Origin: Nonomuraea wenchangensis
GTDB taxonomy: Bacteria; Actinomycetota; Actinomycetes; Streptosporangiales; Streptosporangiaceae
DNA: 64,000 nt
Assembly: GCF_900111685.1 (NCBI RefSeq)
Contig: NZ_FOHX01000007.1
Span: forward strand, 235,986 to 299,985
Direction of reading: 5' to 3'
The number at the start of each line of letters is the position of its first letter. The first letter of the stretch is position 1. The translations under genes and the position numbers were made by a program. Below the pieces are notes generated by a model that was not told the DNA's origin, ran no database searches, and was given only the letters and a program-made list of their open reading frames with translations. Positions 41,730 to 50,514 of the stretch are shown here, one piece after another.

Positions 41730-42668
41730 TCACCCGCGGAAGTCCGACAGGCCGCGCAGCCGCCGCAGCGCCTTCCTGGCGGCGGCCGCGATCCGCTCGT
41801 CCGGATGGTGGTCGATGAAGACCTGGAGCACCCGCCCGGTCCACGGATGGTCGCCGAAGGCCAGGATCGCGATCGTCGCGGCCTGCTCCTCGGAGTTCAT
41901 CCCCATGGCGATCGACTTGACCACCTCGTCCGGCGCGTCGCCGAACTCCAGCAGCGCCGCCGCCATGTCCACCAGCACCCACGCGATCTCCTCCGGCACC
42001 GGCTGCCGCTGCGGGTTCGCCGTCCTGGCCGCGATCACCGCGCCCAGCTTCGGCTCCTCCAGCAGCCGCAGCAGCGCGTGCCGGCCCTCGTCACCGAGGT
42101 CGTGGGAGAGCACCTCGACGCCGACCGCCCGGCTGAGCGGGCTCACCGTGGCGAGCGCGGCGGCCAGGGAGGCGACGGCGTCGTCCCGGTCGCGGCCCTT
42201 CAGCCAGCCGGCCAGCTCCTCGTCGCGCTCGGCCTCCGGGTAGGAGCGCAGCGCGTGCAGCAGCGTCTCCGCGTCCGCGTCGGCGAGCGAGCCCATGACG
42301 GGGATCTCCTGCCCGGTGGTGTCGGCGATGATCAGCCGGGCCGCCCAGAGGCCGAGCCAGCTCAGCGTGTACGGCTCCGCCGTCCGCACCAGCCCGAGCC
42401 CCGCCAGCGTCTTCGGCGCCTCCCCCTTGACCGGCTCGCGGGACAGGAACAGCCGGATGAGCTCCACCAGCAGCCCCTCGTCGGCGGCCAGCCGTTCCCT
42501 GCAGTGGTCCGCCCAGGCGGCCAGCACCTCGGCGTCGCCGCCCGCCGCCTCCAGCGCCCCCAGCTCATCGGCCAGCGGGGCGGCGCGGACGGCCGCGGCC
42601 AGCGTGGCCTCGTCGGGCAGCCGGATGGGCGGCTGCAGGGGCAGCGTCTCGTCGTCGTAGGACCTCAC
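41730..42668 (-). CDS. Hypothetical HEAT-repeat-like protein
   Basis: Unknown 312-aa protein, almost entirely helical. Repeating amphipathic helices of about 35 residues, e.g. ADAETLLHALRSYPEAERDE, ASLAAALATVSPLSRAVGV, EVLSHDLGDEGRHALLRLL and AARKALRRLRGL, suggest an armadillo/HEAT-like scaffold. No catalytic motif, signal or membrane segment is seen. The family is unrecognised; similar proteins occur in other actinobacteria to my memory, which I cannot check here. It ends 53 nt upstream of the zinc-protein gene and is divergent from the leader ORF/acetyltransferase. Confidence 0.65.
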   Translation of the reverse strand: MRSYDDETLPLQPPIRLPDEATLAAAVRAAPLADELGALEAAGGDAEVLAAWADHCRERLAADEGLLVELIRLFLSREPVKGEAPKTLAGLGLVRTAEPYTLSWLGLWAARLIIADTTGQEIPVMGSLADADAETLLHALRSYPEAERDEELAGWLKGRDRDDAVASLAAALATVSPLSRAVGVEVLSHDLGDEGRHALLRLLEEPKLGAVIAARTANPQRQPVPEEIAWVLVDMAAALLEFGDAPDEVVKSIAMGMNSEEQAATIAILAFGDHPWTGRVLQVFIDHHPDERIAAAARKALRRLRGLSDFRG

Positions 42669-42742
42669 GAGCCCATCCTTTCGCGTTCTTTGCGATAGAG
42701 TGCCCGCTGACGCCGAAAAGTCGGAAGAAAGGAGGCGCTGAG

Positions 42743-42832
42743 ATGTTCGGCACTGCCCCGGGCGCTTCGCGCGCCCTCTTCCCCTTCTCGGAGGAATCGT
42801 GCTTTTCCGTACCGCGGTCGGCGACGACCTAG
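42743..42832 (+). CDS. Short leader ORF (29 aa) overlapping the acetyltransferase start
   Basis: ATG 42743 is preceded by a near-perfect ribosome site AAAGGAGG (7-nt spacing) and reads MFGTAPGASRALFPFSEESC followed by nine residues to TAG 42830-42832. It overlaps the acetyltransferase GTG (42799) in another frame, so ribosomes finishing it pass the second start. A GGGCGC/GCGCCC hairpin (42760-42776) lies within it. It looks like a coupling or attenuating leader peptide; codon use is not clearly biased, so coding status is moderate. Confidence 0.5.
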   Translation: MFGTAPGASRALFPFSEESCFSVPRSATT

Positions 42833-43728
42833 ACCGCCTGCTCGGCTGCGTCGTCGACGAGTCCGTCAGCTGGGCCCACCCTGACCGCCTCCTGTCGTTC
42901 CTGGAGAGCGGACACTACCGCTACGACCGCATCTGGCTGGCCCTCGACGAGGACACCGGCGACATCCTGGCCCGCGCCGTCTGGTGGGGCTTCCCCGACG
43001 GGCGGCCGCTCGCCCTCGACTGCGTCCACGTCCACCCGTCCGTCCGGGACCGGGTCGCGCTGGCCGCCGAGCTGCTGGAGCGCGGCCACGCCGCGTTCGG
43101 CGACCGCCCGGCGTACCACGTGTTCCTGTCCGAGGGCTGGCGCGAGGACCCGAAGGCCGCTTCCGCGCTCGCCTGGCGCAAGGAGGCCGTGGGCCGCGCC
43201 GGGCTCACCGACGAGCTGGAGCGCCTGCGGCTCGCGTGGACGGCCGACGAGCCCGTGCCCGAGCCGTCGGACCGGCTGGTCTTCCGCGGCGATGACGACG
43301 ACGAGGCGTTCGTGGCGGCGTTCCGCCGGGTGGCGGAGGGCACGCTCGACCACGCCACCAGGCTCTCCCTGCGCACCATGGACCCCGAGGAGCAGGCGCG
43401 CCAGGACGTCGCCGACTACCGGCAGATGCCGGGGGACCGGTCGTTGTGGCGGCTGGCGTACTCGGCCGCCGACGGCTCCCTGGTGGGCGTCGCGCTGCCG
43501 TCGGCCAACAACGCCGGGCCCGTCGTCGGCTACCTCGGCGTCGTGCCCGAGCACCGCGGCCACGGCTACGTGGACGACCTGCTCGGCGAGATCACCCGCT
43601 GTCACGCCGAGCGGGGCGTGGAGCGCGTCGCCGCCGACACCGACCGCGGCAACACGCCGATGGTGAAGGCGTTCGAGCGGGCCGGCTACCGCACCTTCGC
43701 CATCCGGCTGGTGCTGTCGGCCGGCTGA
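42799..43728 (+). CDS. GNAT family N-acetyltransferase (tandem domains)
   Basis: Two-domain GNAT protein of 309 aa. The N-terminal domain (about 1-130) is degenerate. The C-terminal domain has the acetyl-CoA P-loop motif VPEHRGHGYVDDLLGEI preceded by VVGYLGV, then TDRGNTPMVKAFERAGYRT, typical motif A/B. The architecture resembles mycothiol synthase-like tandem GNATs, but the acceptor is unknown. GTG 42799 follows GGAGGAATC. A second, similar two-domain GNAT occurs at 58791. Confidence 0.88.
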   Translation: MLFRTAVGDDLDRLLGCVVDESVSWAHPDRLLSFLESGHYRYDRIWLALDEDTGDILARAVWWGFPDGRPLALDCVHVHPSVRDRVALAAELLERGHAAFGDRPAYHVFLSEGWREDPKAASALAWRKEAVGRAGLTDELERLRLAWTADEPVPEPSDRLVFRGDDDDEAFVAAFRRVAEGTLDHATRLSLRTMDPEEQARQDVADYRQMPGDRSLWRLAYSAADGSLVGVALPSANNAGPVVGYLGVVPEHRGHGYVDDLLGEITRCHAERGVERVAADTDRGNTPMVKAFERAGYRTFAIRLVLSAG

Positions 43729-43800
43729 CCGCCGAAACGATCGGGCCGCCGCCGGGCCGGGCACTTGCGCCATGGGCCCGGCGGCTGGTCTGATCGATAA

Positions 43801-45669
43801 GTGGCTGGTTATGACGAGGCTTACCGGCGAAGCATCCGGCATCCCGAGGAGTTCTGGGCCGAGGCGGCCCGTGGCATCGACTGGGACACGGCTCCGGCCA
43901 CGGTCCTCGGTCCCGACGGCCGCTGGTTCCCCGACGGGCGGCTCAACACCTGTCACAACGCGCTCGACCGGCACGTGGCGGCCGGCCGCGGCGGGCAGCC
44001 GGCGCTGATCCACGACAGCCCGGTCACCGGCGCCGTGCGCGTGCTCAGCTACGCCGAACTGCTCGACGAGGTGGCGCGCACCGCGGGCATGCTGCGCGAC
44101 CTCGGCGTGGGCGCCGGCGACACCGTCGTGATCTACATGCCGATGGTGCCCGAGGCCGTGGTCGCCATGCTGGCCTGCGCGCGTCTCGGGGCGGTGCACT
44201 CGGTGGTGTTCGGCGGGTTCGCCGCCCGCGAGCTGGCGGTGCGCGTCGACCACGCCCGGCCCAAGGTCGTGCTCTCCGCCTCCTGCGGCATCGAGCCGAG
44301 CCGGGTGGTGGCGTACAAACCGCTGCTGGACGCGGCGCTGGAGCAGGCCGCCCACCGGCCGGAGCGGTGCGTGATCCTGCAACGCCCGCAGTGCCCCGCC
44401 GAGCTCACCGAGGGCCGCGACCTCGACTGGGCCGCGACCGTGCGCGACGCCGAGCCCGCCCCCTGTGTGAGCGTGGCCGCCACCGACCCGCTCTACGTCC
44501 TCTACACCTCCGGCACCACCGGCTCGCCGAAGGGCGTGCTGCGCGACAACGGCGGCCACGCCGTCGCGCTGCACTGGAGCATGGCCAATGTGTACGGCGC
44601 CGCCCCCGGCGAGGTCTTCTGGGCGGCCTCCGACGTCGGCTGGGTCGTCGGCCACTCCTACATCGTCTACGCCCCGCTGCTGGCCGGCTGCACGACCGTG
44701 CTGTACGAGGGCAAGCCCGTCGGCACCCCCGACCCCGGCGCGTACTGGCGGGTGGTGGCCACGCACGGCGTGCGGACGCTGTTCACCGCGCCGACCGCGA
44801 TCCGCGCCATCAAGAAGGAGGACCCCTCCGGAGAATTCGCGAAAAAGTGGGACCTGTCCGGGCTGCGGCACCTCTTCCTCGCCGGCGAACGCCTCGACCC
44901 CGACACCTACCACTGGGCCGCCGACCTGCTCGGCGTCCCCGTCGTCGACCACTGGTGGCAGACCGAGACCGGCTGGCCCATCGCCGCCAACTGCGTCGGC
45001 ATCGAGACCCTGCCGGCCAGACCCGGCTCCCCGACCAAGCCCGTGCCCGGCTGGGACGTGCACGTCCTGGACGCCGCCGGCAACGACTGCCCGCCCGGCG
45101 TCGAGGGCTCGGTCACGGTCAAGCTGCCGCTGCCGCCCGGCGCCCTGCCCACCCTCTACCGCGACGAGGCCCGCTTCCGCTCCTCCTACCTCGAACGCCA
45201 TCCCGGCCACTACCTGACCGGCGACGGCGGCCACTTCGACGCCGACGGCTACCTCTACGTCATGGGCCGCATCGACGACGTCATCAACGTCGCCGGGCAC
45301 CGGCTGTCCACCGGCTCCATGGAGGAGGTCCTGGCCGGCCACCCCGACGTCGCGGAGTGCGCCGTCATCGGCGTGGCCGACGAGGTCAAGGGACAGGTCC
45401 CGGTCGGCTTCGCGGTGCTCAAGTCCGGCTCCGAGCGCGACCCCGAGGAGCTGGAGCGCGAGCTGGTCGCCCTGGTGCGCGAGCGCATCGGGCCGGTCGC
45501 CGCCTTCCGCCGCGCCGTCGTGGTCGCCCGGCTGCCGAAGACCCGCTCCGGCAAGATCCTGCGCGGCACGATGCGCGACATCGCCGACGACCGCCCGTAC
45601 ACCACCCCGTCCACGATCGAGGACCCCGCCGCCCTGCCGGAGATCGCCGAGGCGATGAAACGGGCATGA
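43801..45669 (+). CDS. prpE: Propionyl-CoA/acyl-CoA synthetase (AMP-forming)
   Basis: ANL-family enzyme of 622 aa: carboxylate + ATP + CoA to acyl-CoA + AMP + PPi. The ACAS_N region starts GYDEAYRRSIRHPEEFWAE. Motif LYTSGTTGSPKGVLRDNGG is the P-loop, VVDHWWQTETGWPIAANCVG the adenine/acyl site, TGDGGHFDADGYLYVMGR the hinge, and PKTRSGKILRG contains the catalytic/acetylatable lysine. The Trp/Glu motif variant and ETGWPIA match PrpE more than Acs. GTG 43801 lacks a clear ribosome site. The NACHT gene follows after 60 nt and could be partly read through. Confidence 0.94.
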   Translation: MAGYDEAYRRSIRHPEEFWAEAARGIDWDTAPATVLGPDGRWFPDGRLNTCHNALDRHVAAGRGGQPALIHDSPVTGAVRVLSYAELLDEVARTAGMLRDLGVGAGDTVVIYMPMVPEAVVAMLACARLGAVHSVVFGGFAARELAVRVDHARPKVVLSASCGIEPSRVVAYKPLLDAALEQAAHRPERCVILQRPQCPAELTEGRDLDWAATVRDAEPAPCVSVAATDPLYVLYTSGTTGSPKGVLRDNGGHAVALHWSMANVYGAAPGEVFWAASDVGWVVGHSYIVYAPLLAGCTTVLYEGKPVGTPDPGAYWRVVATHGVRTLFTAPTAIRAIKKEDPSGEFAKKWDLSGLRHLFLAGERLDPDTYHWAADLLGVPVVDHWWQTETGWPIAANCVGIETLPARPGSPTKPVPGWDVHVLDAAGNDCPPGVEGSVTVKLPLPPGALPTLYRDEARFRSSYLERHPGHYLTGDGGHFDADGYLYVMGRIDDVINVAGHRLSTGSMEEVLAGHPDVAECAVIGVADEVKGQVPVGFAVLKSGSERDPEELERELVALVRERIGPVAAFRRAVVVARLPKTRSGKILRGTMRDIADDRPYTTPSTIEDPAALPEIAEAMKRA

Positions 45670-45729
45670 AAGGAATGTGACCGCGGCACCCAGCGCTGAC
45701 GGGACAACCCCAGTCCCCGGGAGAAGGCC

Positions 45730-48567
45730 ATGATCGAGACCCCGAGCTACGCCGACGCCCTGCGGATCCTCGGCTGCAAGGACGGCAGGCTGGCCAAGGT
45801 GATCGGGTTCGCCGCGGCGGCCGAGCGCAGCGGGTGGCCGCTGGCCGGCGCCGGGCAGCTCGTCATGGGCGTGGCCGACATGCGCGCCTCCGTCGTCCGC
45901 TACGGCGAGGACGTCCTCGGCCGCCTGCCGGAGCTGCGCGGCGGCGTCGACCGGCACACCCGCACCCAGCGCCTGGCCGCCGCGCACGCCGTCATCGTCG
46001 TCTCCGCGTACTTCGAGGCGCTCGGCGAGGCCAAGCTGCCGTTCACGCTGGAGCAGCTCGACCGCACCGAGAAGATCGCGCGGGGTGTGCCGACGCCCGA
46101 GCGCTTCGCCCGCCTGATGGCCGCCCTCATGCTGGAGCGCCTGCCCACCCCCGAGCCGCACATCCCCTTCGGCGAGACCCGCCAGGCGGTGGAACGTGCC
46201 TACGCGCGCATGTCGGAGGCCCTGGCCGGCTACGCCGCCGGCCTGCCCGTCTGGGACGAGCTGAGCCACGACGACCAGATCCTGCTGCCCCGGATGCTCG
46301 CCGAGGGCCCGCCCGCCCACGCCCTGCGCCTCTACGACGAGAACTACCGTTCGCTGGCCCTCGACAGCCACGAGTTCGGGGTGCGCAGCCTGGTCACCGA
46401 GCGCCCCCAGCCCTCCACCGCGCTGTCCAGGGTGGCGTGGCTGCTGGCCGAGCTGGCGCCGCCCCGCGTCGGCGACCGCCCCATGGTCCACCTGGCCCGG
46501 ATGGCCGCCAACCTGCTCGACCAGCCGCTCCTGCTGGCCGGCAAGCTGCCCGAGGACGTCTACCTGCCGCTGCTCGGCGAGGGCTACCTCACCCCGCGCT
46601 GCCGGGTGGCCGAGCTGACCCGCGACGCCTCGCCCGCGCTCGACGGCTGGTGGGAGGACCAGCGGCTGCTGCCCGACACCGAGGCGTTCCTCGTCGGGCA
46701 CCTCACCTCGCTGCGCGCCACGCTGGCGCCGCTGCTCGTGCTCGGCGACCCGGGCTCGGGCAAGACCAAGCTGACCGAGGTGCTGGCCGCCCGCCTGGCC
46801 CGCTCGGAGTTCCTGCCGATCCGGGTGGACCTGCAGGGGGTCGCGCCGCGCGCGGACGTCACCGAGCAGATCGAGCAGGCCATCGCCGCCGTGCTCGGCG
46901 AGGAGGTCTCCTACGGCGACCTCGTGGAGGCCGCCGGCGGGGCGCAGCCGGTGATCCTCCTCGACGGCCTGGACGAGCTGCTGCTCGGCGGCGCCGGCCG
47001 CTACGACTACCTCGCCCGCGTGGAGGAGTTCCAGCGCCGCGAGGCCGGGCTCGGCCGTCCCGCCGCGGTCATCGTGACCAGCCGCACGGTCGTGGCCGAG
47101 CGCATCCGCTTCCCCGACGGGCTGCTGGCGCTGCGGCTCCTGCCGTTCGAGGACGACCAGGTGCGCCAGTGGCTGGAGATCTGGGACCAGGCCAACCGCG
47201 CCCTGCTGGCCCGCCGCGACCTCACGCCACTGCCCGCCGAGGCCGCGCTCGCCCACGGCGAGATGGCCCGCCAGCCGCTGCTGCTGCTCCTGCTCGCCCT
47301 CTACGACGCCGGCGGCAACGCCGCGCAGCAGGACGACCCCCGGCGGCGCCCGCTCAAGCGCTCCCGCCTGTACGAGGTGCTGCTGCGCGACTTCACCGAA
47401 CGCGAGACCGGCGGCGCCGGCCGGGTGGTCATCGACCAGGAGCTGGTGCTGCTCGGCGCGGCGGCGCTGTCCATGCTGGCCCGAGGCCGCCAGGTCATCA
47501 CCGACGAGGCGCTCGAACGCGACCTGCCCGCCCTGTGCCACGGCGGCGAGGACGACCCGGCGGACGCCGACCCCGACCGGGCGGCCCCCGCCGGCTGGGC
47601 GCGCAGGGCCACCGAGCGGTTCTTCTTCGTCCGCCGGGGCGGCCACGCCTTCCTGCACTCCACCTTCGGCGACTTCCTGGTCGCCTGGCTGGCCGTCTAC
47701 GCGCTGCGCGACCTCGACCGCAGGCGCAGCCTCGCCGGCGACGAGCCCCTGGCGCTGGTGCAGAGCGTGGACGACGACCTGCTCTACGCCGTCATCTCCC
47801 ACTCCTGCCTGGCCGAGCGCGGGCCGATCGTCGGGTTCGTCATCGACCTGCTCGACGACGTGCCGCCCGAGATCAGGGCCCGCTGCGTCGAGCAGCTGTC
47901 CGGGCTGCTGCGCCGCTCCCTGCACGAGTGCGGGCGCCGCCATTTCACCGGCTTCCGCCCGGTGCGGCACAGCCTGGCGCGGCGGCTGGCGGCGTACTCG
48001 GCGAACCTCGCGCTGCTCGTCGTGGCCGCCGCCGACGGGCCGGTCCGCGTCTCGGAGCTGCTGCCGGGGCCCGACGCGCCCGAGCGCTGGTCCTCCTTCA
48101 CGCACCTGTGGAAGGGCCAGCTCGGGGAGGAGGGATGGAACGGCCTGGTCACCGCCCTGTCGGCGCGGCGGGTCGTCGAGAACGGCGAGGAGGACGTCGT
48201 GCTCGGCGCCGACGACCCCACGGGGATGGGGGACGCGGTCGTCGCCGTCGCCACCGGGTACGGCCCCCGCCACCGCCGCCTGCTCGACCTGCTGCTGCGC
48301 GCGCTGGGGGAGGGGCGGCCCCTGCCGTACCGCGACCGGGTGGGCATCCTGGAGGAGCTGCTGCGCACGGCCGCGGTCCGCTCGCCGGCCGTGCACCAGG
48401 CGCTCGGCGCGCTGTGGGCGGAGGGCGGCGCCGACCACGCGCGGCTGCGGCCCCTCCTGCGCGCCGTGCTCGCCGATCCGCGCGAGCGGCGGGCCGCCTG
48501 GGAGCTGCTGGTCAAGGCGGGCATCCCCGAGACCGCGCTGTGGGAGATCCAGCAGGACGATGTTTGA
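45730..48567 (+). CDS. STAND NTPase with NACHT domain (defence-type candidate)
   Basis: Cytosolic 945-aa signal-transducing NTPase. The N-terminal helical domain (about 1-300; opening YADALRILGCKDGRLAKVIG) resembles the NNH helical domains that precede bacterial NACHT modules. The NACHT ATPase has Walker A LGDPGSGKTKL (338-348) and Walker B VILLDGLDELLLG (408-420), then SRTVVAERIRFP and RLLPFEDDQVRQWLEIW. The C-terminal third (about 560-945) is helical and repeat-like, the usual sensor position. No separate effector is obvious. GGGAGAAGG precedes the ATG. Immediately downstream lie three paralogous membrane proteins, an association suggesting a joint system (inference). Confidence 0.88.
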   Translation: MIETPSYADALRILGCKDGRLAKVIGFAAAAERSGWPLAGAGQLVMGVADMRASVVRYGEDVLGRLPELRGGVDRHTRTQRLAAAHAVIVVSAYFEALGEAKLPFTLEQLDRTEKIARGVPTPERFARLMAALMLERLPTPEPHIPFGETRQAVERAYARMSEALAGYAAGLPVWDELSHDDQILLPRMLAEGPPAHALRLYDENYRSLALDSHEFGVRSLVTERPQPSTALSRVAWLLAELAPPRVGDRPMVHLARMAANLLDQPLLLAGKLPEDVYLPLLGEGYLTPRCRVAELTRDASPALDGWWEDQRLLPDTEAFLVGHLTSLRATLAPLLVLGDPGSGKTKLTEVLAARLARSEFLPIRVDLQGVAPRADVTEQIEQAIAAVLGEEVSYGDLVEAAGGAQPVILLDGLDELLLGGAGRYDYLARVEEFQRREAGLGRPAAVIVTSRTVVAERIRFPDGLLALRLLPFEDDQVRQWLEIWDQANRALLARRDLTPLPAEAALAHGEMARQPLLLLLLALYDAGGNAAQQDDPRRRPLKRSRLYEVLLRDFTERETGGAGRVVIDQELVLLGAAALSMLARGRQVITDEALERDLPALCHGGEDDPADADPDRAAPAGWARRATERFFFVRRGGHAFLHSTFGDFLVAWLAVYALRDLDRRRSLAGDEPLALVQSVDDDLLYAVISHSCLAERGPIVGFVIDLLDDVPPEIRARCVEQLSGLLRRSLHECGRRHFTGFRPVRHSLARRLAAYSANLALLVVAAADGPVRVSELLPGPDAPERWSSFTHLWKGQLGEEGWNGLVTALSARRVVENGEEDVVLGADDPTGMGDAVVAVATGYGPRHRRLLDLLLRALGEGRPLPYRDRVGILEELLRTAAVRSPAVHQALGALWAEGGADHARLRPLLRAVLADPRERRAAWELLVKAGIPETALWEIQQDDV

Positions 48568-48594
48568 AATCCGTACCTCCGGCGACATTCGAGG

Positions 48595-48624
48595 CTGACA
48601 CACGAGCGGATTGTTACGTAATAT
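48595..48624 (+). promoter_or_regulatory. Promoter candidate for the three-paralogue cluster
   Basis: CTGACA (48595-48600), 18-nt spacer, TAATAT (48619-48624): one of the best sigma-70-like promoters in the window, in the 85-nt gap after the NACHT gene. It predicts a short leader of about 22 nt before GTG 48653. The three membrane proteins can therefore be expressed separately from the NACHT gene. Confidence 0.55.
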
Positions 48625-48652
48625 CCACATACCGAGCTTGGGGGGCGCCAGG

Positions 48653-49561
48653 GTGCCAGGACAGAGCGTGGGTGTGGTGGTCGATCCGGCGGTTCCGCCG
48701 GAAGTCGCCGGGATGTTACGCGTCAACGCCTCGCTGCTGTCCAGGATCCGCGCCGGATGGACGCCCCACGGACCCTCCTGCGGATCCCGCCGGCCGCGCC
48801 GCGGCCCCTCCAGCACTCTGCTGCTGGCCGCCACCCCGGTGGTGATCGCCCTCATGGCCGTCCTGCTCGACTCGCCGTTCGCGCCGGCCGGGTTCGTGCT
48901 GCTCGGCACCTTCGTCTTCGTCGTCCTGGTAAAGATCGCCTCCATGAGCGAGCCGCCCGAGGACGAGCGCCCCCACGAGCGCCAGGTCTACGAGCAGGCC
49001 CGCTTGTACGACGGCCGCTACTTCCTCGGCGAGGACTTCGACCAGGAGGCGCGGCTCGTGCTGGGCCGCGCGCAGCGCGCGGTCGGCGCGGTGCTGCGCT
49101 CCCACGTCAACGCCGAGGGCCTGCTCGACGACGCGGGCAACGCCGTCATGCTGCCCGCCCAGGAATGGGAGATCGCCCGCCTGCTGGCCAAGCTCTCCGC
49201 CTTCCGCCGCGAGCACCGCGAGCTGCGCGAACGCGGCCTCGCGCCCGAGGTCGCCCCGGTGCTCCAGCCGCTCGAACGCGCCCTGTCCGCCAGCGAGGCG
49301 GCGGTGGTCGCCCGGGTCGAGGCTCTGGAACGTTACGCCGGCCACGTACGCGAGGCCGAGCGCGCCTACCACGCGCACGCCCAGATCGAGGAGCTGCGGA
49401 CCCGGCTGCCGCGCTACGAGGAGCTGCTGGCCGAGTCGGGCGCCGACGGGCTCGCGCTCGCGGAGCTGGAGAAGCTGGCCGGCGACGCCGACACGCTGGA
49501 GCGCACGCTCCGGCACAGCGTGGAGTCCGCGCACGTGGCCTTCCGTCACCTGGAAAGCTGA
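48653..49561 (+). CDS. Two-TM coiled-coil protein, paralogue 1 of 3 (unknown family)
   Basis: 302-aa membrane protein. A short N-terminal cytosolic motif (VVVDPAVPPEV, then LLSRIRAGWTP) precedes two membrane helices (about 54-72 and 77-95) joined by a tight turn. A long soluble helical domain follows (about 105-300). The family core is NAEGLLDDAGNAVMLPAQEW, from Asn153, directly followed by EIARLLAKLSAFR; it is nearly identical in the next two genes. Coiled-coil segments follow (RVEALERYAGHVREAERAYH; RLPRYEELLAESGADG). I do not recognise the family. GTG 48653 has a G-rich ribosome site; an in-frame GTG at 48668 is the alternative. Gap to the next paralogue is 11 nt. Confidence 0.8.
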   Translation: MPGQSVGVVVDPAVPPEVAGMLRVNASLLSRIRAGWTPHGPSCGSRRPRRGPSSTLLLAATPVVIALMAVLLDSPFAPAGFVLLGTFVFVVLVKIASMSEPPEDERPHERQVYEQARLYDGRYFLGEDFDQEARLVLGRAQRAVGAVLRSHVNAEGLLDDAGNAVMLPAQEWEIARLLAKLSAFRREHRELRERGLAPEVAPVLQPLERALSASEAAVVARVEALERYAGHVREAERAYHAHAQIEELRTRLPRYEELLAESGADGLALAELEKLAGDADTLERTLRHSVESAHVAFRHLES

Positions 49562-49572
49562 CGGCCGCCCCC

Positions 49573-50493
49573 ATGACCGACATCCTGCCCGGCCGCCACG
49601 GGAAGGTCGTGGTCGATCCCGCGCTCTCCCGCGAGGTCGCCGACCTGCTGCGCGCCAACCACGCCCTGCTGGCCCGCGTCCACGGGGGCTGGCGGCCCCC
49701 GCCCAAGGGCGCCGACCCCACGCTCGGCCTGGCCGTGAGCGTCGGCGCCGGCGTGGTCGCGGCGGTGCTCGCCCTGTACGGCCTGGCCCTGTTCGCCGCC
49801 GGGCGCTACACGTCCTTCGCGATGACCATGACGGGCGCTGCCGTGCTGACCGTCGCCGTGCTGCTTCGGCCGCGTACCGACGCCGCGACCGAGCGCCGCC
49901 GCGCCCTCGAACGCGAGGTCCACCAGCACGCCCGCGGCCACGAGGGCCGCTACGTCCTGGACGAGCAGCTCGACGAGCCCGCCCGCGCCCTGCTGGCCCG
50001 CGCGGGAACGGCCGTCGAGCAGGTCATGGCCTCCCGGATCAACGCCGAGGGCCTGCTGGACGACGTGCGCAACGCCGTCATGCTGCCCGCGCAGGAGTGG
50101 GAGATCGCCCGCCTGCTGGCCAAACTGTCGGCGCTGCGCGCCGAGCACCAGGAGGTGATCGCCGAGGGGGTGACGCCGGAGGTGGCCGCCGTGGCCGGGC
50201 CGCTCGCCGAGGCCCTCGACAGCAGCGAGGCCGCGGTGCTCGCCCGCGTCGAGGCGCTGGAACGTTACGCGGGGCACGTCGCCGACGCCGAGCGCGCCTA
50301 CCGCGCCCGGCGGCAGATCGAGCGGCTCAGCGCCCGCCTGCCCCGTTACGAGGAGCTGCTCGTGGAGTCGGGCGCCGACGGCGCGGCCGTCCCGGAGCTC
50401 GACGGATTGTCCGAGGAGGCCGGCCGCCTTGAGCAGGCGTTACGCGACAGCGTCAGCTCGGCTCACGAGGCTTTTCGCCATCTTGGGGGGTGA
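49573..50493 (+). CDS. Two-TM coiled-coil protein, paralogue 2 of 3 (unknown family)
   Basis: 306 aa, colinear with its neighbours: KVVVDPALSREV at the N-terminus, LLARVHGGWRPPP, membrane helices about 52-75 and 80-98, then YVLDEQLDEPARALLARA, the core NAEGLLDDVRNAVMLPAQEW from Asn157, and RVEALERYAGHVADAERAYR. It is the variant with the most basic linker after the helices. The ATG has no good ribosome site, so translation probably depends on coupling with paralogue 1, whose stop is 11 nt upstream. Confidence 0.8.
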   Translation: MTDILPGRHGKVVVDPALSREVADLLRANHALLARVHGGWRPPPKGADPTLGLAVSVGAGVVAAVLALYGLALFAAGRYTSFAMTMTGAAVLTVAVLLRPRTDAATERRRALEREVHQHARGHEGRYVLDEQLDEPARALLARAGTAVEQVMASRINAEGLLDDVRNAVMLPAQEWEIARLLAKLSALRAEHQEVIAEGVTPEVAAVAGPLAEALDSSEAAVLARVEALERYAGHVADAERAYRARRQIERLSARLPRYEELLVESGADGAAVPELDGLSEEAGRLEQALRDSVSSAHEAFRHLGG

Positions 50494-50514
50494 TTTGGCT
50501 TAGGATCCGAATTT

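Noticed and set aside
42829..48945. Minus-strand frame open for more than 2,000 codons
   Set aside because: It lies wholly opposite the acetyltransferase, acyl-CoA synthetase and NACHT genes, which have clear motifs. It is an effect of GC-biased third positions.
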